A DNA stretch of 64,000 nt from Collinsella sp. UBA6357 (GTDB taxonomy: Bacteria; Actinomycetota; Coriobacteriia; Coriobacteriales; Coriobacteriaceae): the NCBI GenBank assembly GCA_002437815.1, contig DJRP01000016.1:47647-111646 (forward strand), in the 5' to 3' direction. Below, one piece after another: positions 42,115 to 50,071 of this stretch (position 1 is its first letter; each line of letters opens with the position of its first letter). Below the pieces are notes generated by a model. That model saw nothing but the letters and a program-made list of their open reading frames with translations, ran no database searches and was not told where the DNA came from. The translations under genes were made by a program, and so were the position numbers.

Positions 42115-43530
42115 ATGTCGGAGGGCAAAAAGACGCTTTCGGGCCGTGTGTTTCGAACGGTGTTTCTGGTCGCCATGGCGATCATCGTGAGCTTTACGGT
42201 CGTCGGGGCGCTGTTCATGCAAAACTCGCTCTCCGATTCCACGCGGGAGAACCTGATGCGCGAATCCGACCTGATCGCCAAGGCGCTCGATACACAGGCG
42301 GATCCGGTTTCCTATTTGCGTGGGATCGGCTACAACGATCTGCGCATCACACTGATCGATCCGGACGGGTCGGTCGCTTTCGATAACGAGGCGTCTCCCT
42401 CTCTGCTGCCCAACCACGGCGACCGTCCCGAGGTCAAACAGGCGTTTGCCGAGGGCGAGGGGTCGGCGGAGCGCGCGAGCTCAACCCTCGATGAGGTGAT
42501 GTTCTATCGTGCGGTGCGTCTTGAGAACGGCCAGGTGATCCGTTTGGCCCAGGCCCAGGCGGGAGCCCTCACGATCCTATCCAAGCTTGTTGGCCCGTTG
42601 CTGCTGGTAGCGGCCGTTGGCGCCGTGATCTCGTTTGTCGCGGCCCGCCGCGAATCGCGCGCCATCATCGAGCCGCTTCAGGAGGTCGATTTGGATCATC
42701 CGCGTCGCAGCTACGAGCATGCCTATGCCGAGATGGTGCCCATGCTCGAGCGCATCGAGGCTCAGCGCAAAGAGCTCAAGCGCCAGATGGCCGTGCTTTC
42801 CGACAACGACCGCATGCGCCGCGAGTTCACCGCCAACATAACCCACGAGCTCAAGACCCCGCTGACAGCCATTTCGGGCTATGCGGAGCTTATCGCCAAC
42901 GGCATGGTCGAGGGCGAGGACGACCTGCGCGAGTTCGGTGGGCGCATCTATAGCGAGGCGGGGCGCCTTGCCGCGCTCGTCAACGATATCCTCACGCTCT
43001 CCAATCTTGATGAGGCCGAGCGCTCGGCAGAGGGCGAGGCGGTGCCTATAGGATCGATGGAGCCGATCGAGCTGGCGCGCACGATCGATGCGGTGGGGCA
43101 GCGTTTGGATCAGGTTGCTGCCCAGTCCGAGGTGAGCATCGAGCTTTTGACCTCGCCGGTGGTGGTCGTGGGTGTGGCGCGTCTGATCGACGAGCTCATC
43201 TATAACTTGGCGAGCAACGCGATCCGCTACAACCGTCCCGGCGGCACCGTCACCATCGCGTGCGGTACCGACGCCGATGGTGCGCCGTTTGTGCGCGTGT
43301 CCGATACGGGTATCGGTATCGCCGCCTCCGAGCAGGATAAAGTGTTCGAGCGCTTTTATCGGGTGGACAAAAGCCGCTCCAAGGCGCGGGGCGGCACGGG
43401 GCTGGGCCTGGCGATCGTCAAACATGCCGCCCTGTACCATCATGCCGACATCAAACTTTCGAGTGAGCTGGGCGTGGGAACGACCATCACGGTGACGTTT
43501 CCCGCCCAGGAGCAGCCAAAGCTGAGCTAG
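42115..43530 (+). CDS. PhoR-like sensor histidine kinase
   Basis: A 471-residue kinase with two membrane helices (about 12-37 and 155-178) around a sensor loop of about 115 residues, then a dimerisation domain FTANITHELKTPLTAISGYAE, N-box NLASNAIRYN, and G-boxes DTGIGI and GGTGLGLAIVKHAA. AAAGGAG precedes the ATG 12 nt after the regulator stop. Probably senses phosphate status through the Pst system, by analogy with PhoR. Confidence 0.87.
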   Translation: MSEGKKTLSGRVFRTVFLVAMAIIVSFTVVGALFMQNSLSDSTRENLMRESDLIAKALDTQADPVSYLRGIGYNDLRITLIDPDGSVAFDNEASPSLLPNHGDRPEVKQAFAEGEGSAERASSTLDEVMFYRAVRLENGQVIRLAQAQAGALTILSKLVGPLLLVAAVGAVISFVAARRESRAIIEPLQEVDLDHPRRSYEHAYAEMVPMLERIEAQRKELKRQMAVLSDNDRMRREFTANITHELKTPLTAISGYAELIANGMVEGEDDLREFGGRIYSEAGRLAALVNDILTLSNLDEAERSAEGEAVPIGSMEPIELARTIDAVGQRLDQVAAQSEVSIELLTSPVVVVGVARLIDELIYNLASNAIRYNRPGGTVTIACGTDADGAPFVRVSDTGIGIAASEQDKVFERFYRVDKSRSKARGGTGLGLAIVKHAALYHHADIKLSSELGVGTTITVTFPAQEQPKLS

Positions 43531-43558
43531 CCCCGCATAAAACCAAAGATGTTCTAGG

Positions 43559-43602
43559 ACGGCGTGCGGCGCGATAGTTTACGGTGCGCGCCGTTTGTTG
43601 TG
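43559..43602 (+). terminator. Terminator after the PhoR-like gene
   Basis: ACGGCGTGC pairs with GCGCGCCGT (one T-G pair) and is followed by TTGTTG. The T-run is imperfect. Downstream, GCATTC/GAATGC (43640-43660) forms a small dyad just before a possible -10 (TACCAT) of the next operon. Confidence 0.5.
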
Positions 43603-43712
43603 CAACAAGAACCTGCGAGCTGTAGCTTATGTATGGAAAGCATTCGCGTCGGTGGAATGCGATACCATAGAGAACAGTTTTGTCGAAATATGGGGGAGGA
43701 AAGGCCAACCGA

Positions 43713-44372
43713 ATGACACTGCTTGAATTATTCCAGCTTTTGAAGAAGCATTTGAAGCTTGTTGTCGTGCTTCCGATCGCATGCGCGCTCATCATGGGCG
43801 TCGGGAGTGTCTTGTTTATGAAGGACACGTACACCGCGACGACCAGCATGTACATTCTGTCCAAGACCGATGGCGCGGATGGGTCGACGAGCTATAGCGA
43901 TCTGTCGGCCAGCCAGATGCTCTCCAACGATATCGCGACGCTCCTGGACAGCAGCAGCGTCAAGACCGGTGCTGCCAAGGAACTGGGCCTGGAAGATCTG
44001 GACGACTACAAGATCTCCGTTACGTCCGAGACCACCACGCGCGTCATCACCCTCTCGGTGACGGGTGACGATGCCGAGGAGACGGCGAAGGTCGCCAACG
44101 CCATGGCCGCCTCGGTGAGCACCGTTGCCCAAAACGTCGATGCGGCCAAGAGCATCAACGTTATCGATGAGGCCAAGACCCCCGAAAGCCCCAGCGGCCC
44201 CAAGCGCCTGCTGTATGTGGCTGTCGCCTTCCTTGCCGGTCTGTTCGCCGCGGTCGCGATCGTCGTTCTGGTCGACATGCTCGATACGCGCGTTCGCAAT
44301 GCCGAGGACGCCGAGCAGCTTTTGGGCATTCCCGTTGTCGGCCGCATCCCGGCCATGAAAGGTGGTAAGTAA
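43713..44372 (+). CDS. Exopolysaccharide chain-length regulator (Wzz/CpsC-like)
   Basis: A 219-residue membrane protein with two helices (about 18-38 and 170-192) around an outer domain. It is the polysaccharide co-polymerase design, with SPSGPKRLLYVAVAFLAG at the second helix as in CpsC/YwqC-type adaptors. It activates and positions the following tyrosine kinase. GGAGGAAAGG lies upstream of the ATG. Confidence 0.87.
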   Translation: MTLLELFQLLKKHLKLVVVLPIACALIMGVGSVLFMKDTYTATTSMYILSKTDGADGSTSYSDLSASQMLSNDIATLLDSSSVKTGAAKELGLEDLDDYKISVTSETTTRVITLSVTGDDAEETAKVANAMAASVSTVAQNVDAAKSINVIDEAKTPESPSGPKRLLYVAVAFLAGLFAAVAIVVLVDMLDTRVRNAEDAEQLLGIPVVGRIPAMKGGK

Positions 44373-44375
44373 ACG

Positions 44376-45110
44376 ATGGCAAAGAAGAGGTCCAGCGAGC
44401 TGGTCGTTCAGAACGCCGCCAAGACGCTTCTCGCAAATATCAGATTTGCCAGCGTGGACAATCCCATCCGCACCATTACGATGACGTCCTCGATCCCCAA
44501 CGAGGGCAAGTCAACCGTGGCGATCAACCTTGCCCAGGCAATCGCCACCAGCGGCAAGAGCGTGCTGCTGGTCGAGACGGACATGCGTCGTCGCTCCCTT
44601 GCCGACACGCTCGGCGTGCGTTCGCGCGGCGGACTCTATGCCGTGCTGTCCGAGCAGATGACGATCGAGCAGGCTGTCGGCACCACGGGTCAGAAGAACT
44701 TCTATTTCCTCGATTCCGAGCCGCATATTCCCAATCCGGCCGACATCATCGCCTCGCATCGTTTTGCCAAGCTGGTAAAGGAGCTCAAGGAAAAGTTCCA
44801 GTACGTTATCTTCGACGCTCCTCCCGTCGGCACGTTTATCGATGCGGCCGAGCTGGCCACGCTCACCGATGGCGTTTTGTTTGTGATCCGCGAGAACTTT
44901 ACCAAGCGCGAGGAGGTCGTGAACGCCGTCGAGCAGCTTAGGAAGTCCGATAAGGTCAATATCATCGGCACGGTCATGAACTGCTGCGAGGTCGAATCGA
45001 GCGAGTACTACTATTCTTACTACACCAAAGACGGTAAGAAGGTTAAAAAGGACGACGGCGGTCGCGTTGCGGGCGGGGCAAGCGCTCACTCCTCGCGTGC
45101 CGGCGTTTAA
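44376..45110 (+). CDS. Bacterial tyrosine kinase (CpsD/Wze-like)
   Basis: A 244-residue BY-kinase. Walker A is SIPNEGKSTVAINLA, Walker A' VLLVETDMRRRSL, Walker B YVIFDAPPVG, and the C-terminal tyrosine cluster is SSEYYYSYYTKDGK, the autophosphorylation tail. Works with the co-polymerase encoded 3 nt upstream, and is reversed by the phosphatase encoded downstream. Confidence 0.93.
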   Translation: MAKKRSSELVVQNAAKTLLANIRFASVDNPIRTITMTSSIPNEGKSTVAINLAQAIATSGKSVLLVETDMRRRSLADTLGVRSRGGLYAVLSEQMTIEQAVGTTGQKNFYFLDSEPHIPNPADIIASHRFAKLVKELKEKFQYVIFDAPPVGTFIDAAELATLTDGVLFVIRENFTKREEVVNAVEQLRKSDKVNIIGTVMNCCEVESSEYYYSYYTKDGKKVKKDDGGRVAGGASAHSSRAGV

Positions 45111-45124
45111 GGCGACCTGGCATC

Positions 45125-45775
45125 ATGCGTGACATTCACTGCCATATTCTGCCGGGAGTCGATGACGGCGCGAGCGATCTGGACGAGAGCTTGGCCATGC
45201 TGGAAGCGGCCAAGCGCGCGGGGGTGACCGAGATCGTTTGCACGCCCCACTGCCGCGACCCTTATTTTGATTACGACAAGATGTGGGATGCCTTCGAGCT
45301 GCTGCAGGCCCATGCGGACGGATTTCCGTTGCAGATGGGTTTTGAGGTCAACCATGCCAAGCTTATGGATCTCGGCATGGAATGGGTGCCGTACCTTCAC
45401 TTCGATGGGAGCAACGAGTTCTTACTCGAGCTTTCGACGATCGCCGGAAGGCTCGAATTCGAGGAGTACGAGCGCACGATCTACGAGCTGCAAGGCATGG
45501 GCTACGATGTGATCATCGCTCACCCGGAGCGCTATCACGCTATACAGCGCGACATCGAGGTGGCCAAACGTCTGGTTCGCATGGGCTGCAAGCTGCAGGC
45601 CTCGGCCGACTTTGTGGACGGCGGTCGCTTTGGGCGCGAGAAAAAGCCGGCTGAGCGCATGTTCGATGAGAACCTGTATACCTACATCGGCAGCGATGCC
45701 CATAATGTGGGGCACTACGATTGCCTGGCCTATGCGAACAAGACCTATGCCTGTCGCGGCCTGCATTCGCGTTGA
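45125..45775 (+). CDS. PHP-type tyrosine-protein phosphatase (CpsB/YwqE-like)
   Basis: A 216-residue metal-dependent phosphatase: N-terminal DIHCHILPGVDDGA, VCTPHCRDPYF, DVIIAHPERY and a final IGSDAHNVG, the full PHP ligand set. Dephosphorylates the BY-kinase tail. The set lacks adjacent glycosyltransferases, flippase and polymerase, so its target locus lies elsewhere. Confidence 0.93.
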   Translation: MRDIHCHILPGVDDGASDLDESLAMLEAAKRAGVTEIVCTPHCRDPYFDYDKMWDAFELLQAHADGFPLQMGFEVNHAKLMDLGMEWVPYLHFDGSNEFLLELSTIAGRLEFEEYERTIYELQGMGYDVIIAHPERYHAIQRDIEVAKRLVRMGCKLQASADFVDGGRFGREKKPAERMFDENLYTYIGSDAHNVGHYDCLAYANKTYACRGLHSR

Positions 45776-45792
45776 TCATTCTTGTGATATTT

Positions 45793-45822
45793 GAGCGTCC
45801 CCTTTGGGGGCGCTCTTTCTTT
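45793..45822 (+). terminator. Terminator after the phosphatase gene
   Basis: GAGCGTCCCC/GGGGGCGCTC hairpin followed by TTTCTTTT. It lies just before the GNAT ribosome binding site. Confidence 0.85.
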
Positions 45823-45836
45823 TAGAGGAGGTCGAT

Positions 45837-46328
45837 ATGGATATCCGGATCGAGACGGGCCGCTTTGAAGATGCCGCTGCGGTGCGCCGCGCGGTGTTCA
45901 TGGATGAGCAAGGCTATGAGAATGAGTTCGACTCGATTGACGAGGCGCCGTCTTGTATTCACGTGACGCTTAGGGTCGACGGTACTCCCGTGGGTTGTGC
46001 GCGGACGTTTCCCGAGCCGCTTGAGCGGGCCGATGCGCCCGATCTGCCCAAATCGCGCCGCAGTGCCTGGGACGAGGGTCTTGACGAGGACGACATCTAT
46101 ATCTTGGGCCGCGTTGCCGTTCTTGATGCTTGGCGCCATCACGGTTTGGCTTCGCGCGTCATCGCGGCAGCGGAGCAGGCCGCGCGCGATGCCGGTGCCA
46201 AGCTCATGAAGCTCCATGCGCAGGAGTACGTGACGAACCTCTACGCATCGCTGGGCTATACCCAGATTGCTCCCGTCGACTATGAGGACGAGGGGCAGCC
46301 TCACGCTTGGATGGCTAAACCGCTCTAG
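45837..46328 (+). CDS. GNAT family N-acetyltransferase
   Basis: A 163-residue acetyl-CoA-dependent transferase of the ElaA/YjcF-like kind: RRAVFMDEQGYENEFD near the start, IHVTLRVDGTPVGCARTF, then the acetyl-CoA loop LGRVAVLDAWRHHGLASRVI. Substrate unknown. GAGGAGG lies 5 nt before the ATG. Confidence 0.85.
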   Translation: MDIRIETGRFEDAAAVRRAVFMDEQGYENEFDSIDEAPSCIHVTLRVDGTPVGCARTFPEPLERADAPDLPKSRRSAWDEGLDEDDIYILGRVAVLDAWRHHGLASRVIAAAEQAARDAGAKLMKLHAQEYVTNLYASLGYTQIAPVDYEDEGQPHAWMAKPL

Positions 46329-46415
46329 GCGGCTTGGCGATTTTTCTATCTCGGCTGTATATATGCGCGCTTATGGGTTATAAAATCTAAGTCTGAACAT
46401 AGCAGGTCTGCAAAC

Positions 46416-46440
46416 GGCTCGGGCGACTGAGCCTTTTTTG
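46416..46440 (+). terminator. Terminator after the GNAT gene
   Basis: A short GGCTC/GAGCC stem with an 8-nt loop and a run of six T, 29 nt before the htpG start. The stem is weak but the T-run is good. Confidence 0.6.
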
Positions 46441-46468
46441 CGGGCAAAGGCAACGGAAAGGACTGCGC

Positions 46469-48493
46469 ATGCGTCAGTTTAAGACCGAGAGCAAAAAGCT
46501 TCTCGACCTCATGATCAACTCGATCTACACCAACAAAGAGATCTTTTTGCGCGAGCTCATCTCCAACGCGAGCGACGCCGTCGACAAGCTCAACTTCAAG
46601 AGCCTGCAGGATCCGAGCGTCAAGATCGACCAGGATAGCCTCGCCATCCGCGTGAGCTTCGACAAAGATGCCCGCACCATCACCGTTTCCGATAACGGTA
46701 TCGGCATGACCGCCGAGGAGCTTGAGCGCAACCTGGGTACCATCGCGCATTCCGGTTCCGAGGAGTTCAAGACCGAGAATGCCGAGAGCCAGGGCGATTC
46801 GGTCGACATTATCGGTCAGTTTGGCGTGGGCTTCTATTCGGCCTTTATGGTCGCCAGCCACGTCAAGGTCGTCAGCCGCGCCTATGGCGAGGATGCCGCG
46901 CATGTGTGGGAGTCCGATGGTCTTGAGGGCTACACGATCGAGGATGGCGAGCGCGATGAGCACGGTACCGATATCATCCTTACCCTGCGCGAGAACGTGC
47001 CCGGCAAGGACGGCGAGGAGGGCGAGTCCTATGACCGCTACCTTACCGAGTGGGGCCTCAAGAGTCTGATCCAGCAGTACAGCAACTATGTGCGCTACCC
47101 GATCCAGATGTTGTGCTCCAAGACCCGCGAGCTGCCCAAGCCCGAGGACGCCGGCGACGATTACGAGCCGCAGTATGAGGACTACACCGAGCTCGAGACC
47201 ATCAACTCCATGACGCCGATCTGGAAGAAGCGCAGCTCCGACGTGGAGCAGAAGGACTACGACGAGTTCTACAAGTCGACGTTCCACGAGTATGAGGACC
47301 CGGCGCGCACCATTAGCTTCCACGCCGAGGGCGCCCTTGAGTACGATGCCCTGCTGTTTGTGCCCGGGCGTGCCCCGTTCGACCTGTACAGCAAGGATTA
47401 CGAGAAGGGCCTGGCGCTCTACAGCTCAAACGTGCTGATCATGGAGAAGTGCGCCGATCTGCTGCCCGACTACTACAACTTCGTGCGCGGCGTCGTGGAC
47501 TCGGCGGACGTGTCGCTCAACATCTCGCGCGAGACGTTGCAGCAGAACCGTCAACTCAAGGCCATCTCCAAGCGTATCGAGAAGAAGATCACAGCCGATC
47601 TCGAGGACATGCGCGACAACGATCGCGAGGCATACGAGAAGTTCTTCGAAAACTTCGGCCGCGGCCTCAAGTACGGCATCTATTCGAGCTATGGCATGAA
47701 GGCCGACGAGCTCGCCGACCTGTTGCTGTTCTGGTCCGCCAAGGAGCAGAAGATGATCACGCTCGCCGAGTATGCCAAGAACATGCCCGCCGATCAGAAG
47801 GCCATCTACTACGCTGCCGGCGATTCGCGCGAGCGCCTGTCCAAGATGCCGGTTGTGACCGGCGTGCTTGGCCGCGGCTACGATGTCTTGCTGCTTACCC
47901 AGGACGTGGACGAGTTTACGTTCCAGGCCATGCGCGAGTATGTGGCAAAGGATATGCCCAAGGTCTACGAGGATGACGCTGCGCGCGAGGCTGCCGAGAA
48001 GGCCGTGGCCGACGGCGCCGAGCCCGAGGTCGAGGATCGTCATCTGGAGCTCAAGAACGTCGCGACCGGCGATCTTGATCTGGCGACCGAGGACGAGAAG
48101 AAGGATGCCGAGGAGGCGACCAAGGAGAACGAGGACCTCTTCAAGACCATGAAGGAGGCGCTGGGCGACAAGGTCGAGAAGGTTGCGGTCTCTGCGCGCC
48201 TGACCGATGCGCCGGCGTGCATTACTACCGAGGGCCCCTTGTCGCTCGAGATGGAGAAGGTGCTACAGAAGGGCCCGGAGGGCGGCCCCGACGGGATGCC
48301 CAAGACCCAGCGCGTGCTCGAGCTCAACGCTAAGCACCCCGTCTTCGCCAAGCTCTCTGCCGCCAGCAAGGCGGGCGATACCGACAAGATCAAGCAGTAT
48401 GCCGGACTGCTTTATGATCAGGCGCTGCTGGTCGAGGGTATTCTGCCCGAGGACCCGGTTGCGTTTGCCGCTGCCGTCTGCGATCTGATGTAG
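46469..48493 (+). CDS. htpG: Hsp90-family chaperone HtpG
   Basis: ATP-dependent cytosolic chaperone, 674 residues. ATP-lid motifs ELISNASDAVDKL, DNGIGMTAEEL, and GQFGVGFYSAFMVA lie in the N-terminal domain; the middle domain has the conserved NISRETLQQNR; the C-terminal dimerisation domain is complete. It is about 40 residues longer than the usual bacterial HtpG, with an acidic Glu/Lys-rich stretch (about 500-560). No CIRCE-type operator is seen upstream. Confidence 0.95.
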   Translation: MRQFKTESKKLLDLMINSIYTNKEIFLRELISNASDAVDKLNFKSLQDPSVKIDQDSLAIRVSFDKDARTITVSDNGIGMTAEELERNLGTIAHSGSEEFKTENAESQGDSVDIIGQFGVGFYSAFMVASHVKVVSRAYGEDAAHVWESDGLEGYTIEDGERDEHGTDIILTLRENVPGKDGEEGESYDRYLTEWGLKSLIQQYSNYVRYPIQMLCSKTRELPKPEDAGDDYEPQYEDYTELETINSMTPIWKKRSSDVEQKDYDEFYKSTFHEYEDPARTISFHAEGALEYDALLFVPGRAPFDLYSKDYEKGLALYSSNVLIMEKCADLLPDYYNFVRGVVDSADVSLNISRETLQQNRQLKAISKRIEKKITADLEDMRDNDREAYEKFFENFGRGLKYGIYSSYGMKADELADLLLFWSAKEQKMITLAEYAKNMPADQKAIYYAAGDSRERLSKMPVVTGVLGRGYDVLLLTQDVDEFTFQAMREYVAKDMPKVYEDDAAREAAEKAVADGAEPEVEDRHLELKNVATGDLDLATEDEKKDAEEATKENEDLFKTMKEALGDKVEKVAVSARLTDAPACITTEGPLSLEMEKVLQKGPEGGPDGMPKTQRVLELNAKHPVFAKLSAASKAGDTDKIKQYAGLLYDQALLVEGILPEDPVAFAAAVCDLM

Positions 48494-48517
48494 GCCGCGG
48501 ACCGAATGTCTCGATGA

Positions 48518-48551
48518 GGGCGATGTCTGTATCAGGCATCGCCCTTTTTTG
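48518..48551 (+). terminator. htpG terminator
   Basis: GGGCGATG/CATCGCCC perfect stem with an 11-nt loop, followed by TTTTTT. Confidence 0.9.
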
Positions 48552-48648
48552 ATGGAGAGGGGTCTAGCCCTTTGGCATAGAGGCGGCGTGCTATCGCTAA
48601 TATAGGAAAGAAAAGCAACGGCTGTACAAAAAGAAGGGGGTCTGCATT

Positions 48649-49842
48649 ATGGTTGAGTCATGGCCGACGATTGGCGCCTGTATCAATATGGACGGCTCGA
48701 GCCGTGAACTCAATCCCCATGGAACGGCGGACTTTCCCATCGCGTGCTATTGCGAGAGCGTGCGCGACGGCAAGGGACAATACGTGCCCGAGCACTGGCA
48801 TGATGATCTCGAGGTTCTGACGGTCGTATCGGGATCCTGCTCCTTTGAGGTCAATGGCGAGCGGGGGGAACTCCATGTAGGGGAGGGCGTGTTCTTCAAC
48901 CGTGGCAGCCGCCATATGGTGGTCGGACTGCCGCATTGCCGCATCGTCTCGGCGGTCTTCAACCCCGTGATCGTTGCCGGCATGCCCGATTCGGTCTACG
49001 CGCACCGCTATGTCGGCCCGATTATGGACCGGGATGCCTCGCGCTATATCACGTTTGCCGCCGACGAGCCCTTGCACTTTTCCAAGCATGTCCTGCAGGC
49101 GGTTACGGCCGAGCGGACTAAACAGCCAGGCTACGAGTTTACCGTTCGCGATGCGCTCTCAAGATGCCTCTATGCCGTATGGGATGTCATGGGGCGCCCT
49201 CAACACTATCAGGGTGTCAATCCCACGGCCGAGTCGGGCAGGCTCAATCTGATGTGCATGTTCGTCAAGGACCATCTGGCCGAGCATTTTACCGTCGCCG
49301 ATATCGCGACTGCGGGCGGCGTGAGCGAGCGTGAATGCCTGCGCGCCTTTAAGCGGTCGCTGGGCGTTTCTCCGGTACGCTATGTTGCGCTCAACCGGCT
49401 CTCGCGTGCGGCGGCGATGCTCGCGTGCGAGAAAGATATGGGTGTCGCGGAGATCGCCGCGCAGACGGGGTTCTCGTCCGCCGGATATTTTGCCAAGCTA
49501 TTCCGTGATGAATTCGGTGTGACGCCGCGAGCCTATCGCATGCAGGTGGGCGACATGGCATTTAGTCCCCGGGCGATGATGGCGGGCGTGCCTCTCGATG
49601 TGTCCGAAGCTCCCGATCAGTCCCATCGGGGACGAAGGGATGAGAGGCGCGGTGGCGAAGAAGGTTCTCCGAGCTCGGACGTATCGGATTCCGGGGCCTC
49701 GGAAGAGGAACTGATAGGTTGCCCGTATCGGCCGGGTCAGGTTTTGATCGGCGACAACGGTAATCCGGATCCCAAAATGCCAAAAGACGCTCTGGGCTCG
49801 CGGCGGGAGCGGTCTGCAGGGGACGAGGAGACGATCGGCTAG
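48649..49842 (+). CDS. AraC family transcriptional regulator with cupin domain and long tail
   Basis: A 397-residue regulator with an N-terminal cupin (about 35-110, HWHDDLEVLTVVSGSCSFEV), a central region, and a C-terminal double HTH (about 200-300, FTVADIATAGGVSERECLRA and VAEIAAQTGFSSAGYFAKLF). The last 90 residues are polar and low in complexity, beyond the usual AraC end. It probably senses a small carbohydrate-like ligand. No target is evident. AAGGGGG lies upstream of the ATG. Confidence 0.85.
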   Translation: MVESWPTIGACINMDGSSRELNPHGTADFPIACYCESVRDGKGQYVPEHWHDDLEVLTVVSGSCSFEVNGERGELHVGEGVFFNRGSRHMVVGLPHCRIVSAVFNPVIVAGMPDSVYAHRYVGPIMDRDASRYITFAADEPLHFSKHVLQAVTAERTKQPGYEFTVRDALSRCLYAVWDVMGRPQHYQGVNPTAESGRLNLMCMFVKDHLAEHFTVADIATAGGVSERECLRAFKRSLGVSPVRYVALNRLSRAAAMLACEKDMGVAEIAAQTGFSSAGYFAKLFRDEFGVTPRAYRMQVGDMAFSPRAMMAGVPLDVSEAPDQSHRGRRDERRGGEEGSPSSDVSDSGASEEELIGCPYRPGQVLIGDNGNPDPKMPKDALGSRRERSAGDEETIG

Positions 49843-49851
49843 ATAGCGGTC

Positions 49852-49907
49852 ACAAGGCCGCCCCACGGTGACGCGATGCGTCAAAATGGGGTGGCTTTGT
49901 GTTTTCT
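49852..49907 (+). terminator. Terminator after the AraC gene
   Basis: ACAAGGCCGCCCCA pairs with TGGGGTGGCTTTGT (14 bp, two G-U pairs) around a loop of about 22 nt, followed by GTTTTCT. Confidence 0.75.
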
Positions 49908-49951
49908 CTACCAGCATTTAATCGAGTTACTGAACAACTGTACATTTATTT

Positions 49952-49981
49952 TTGAGCGGGGTATAGTGCTACCGCTATAAG
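49952..49981 (+). promoter_or_regulatory. Candidate promoter of the YhgE/Pip pair
   Basis: TTGAGC, 18 nt, TATAAG, about 90 nt before the first YhgE gene. An imperfect dyad TGAACA-N2-TGTACA lies just upstream (near 49931-49944) and could bind a regulator. Confidence 0.5.
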
Positions 49982-50071
49982 AAGGTCATTGTTCGCGCGT
50001 GCTGGCTGCAGCCTCCGTACAATGAAGCCTTGACGACAGATTCATGACGATACGGATGGACGGTTTCCAGC

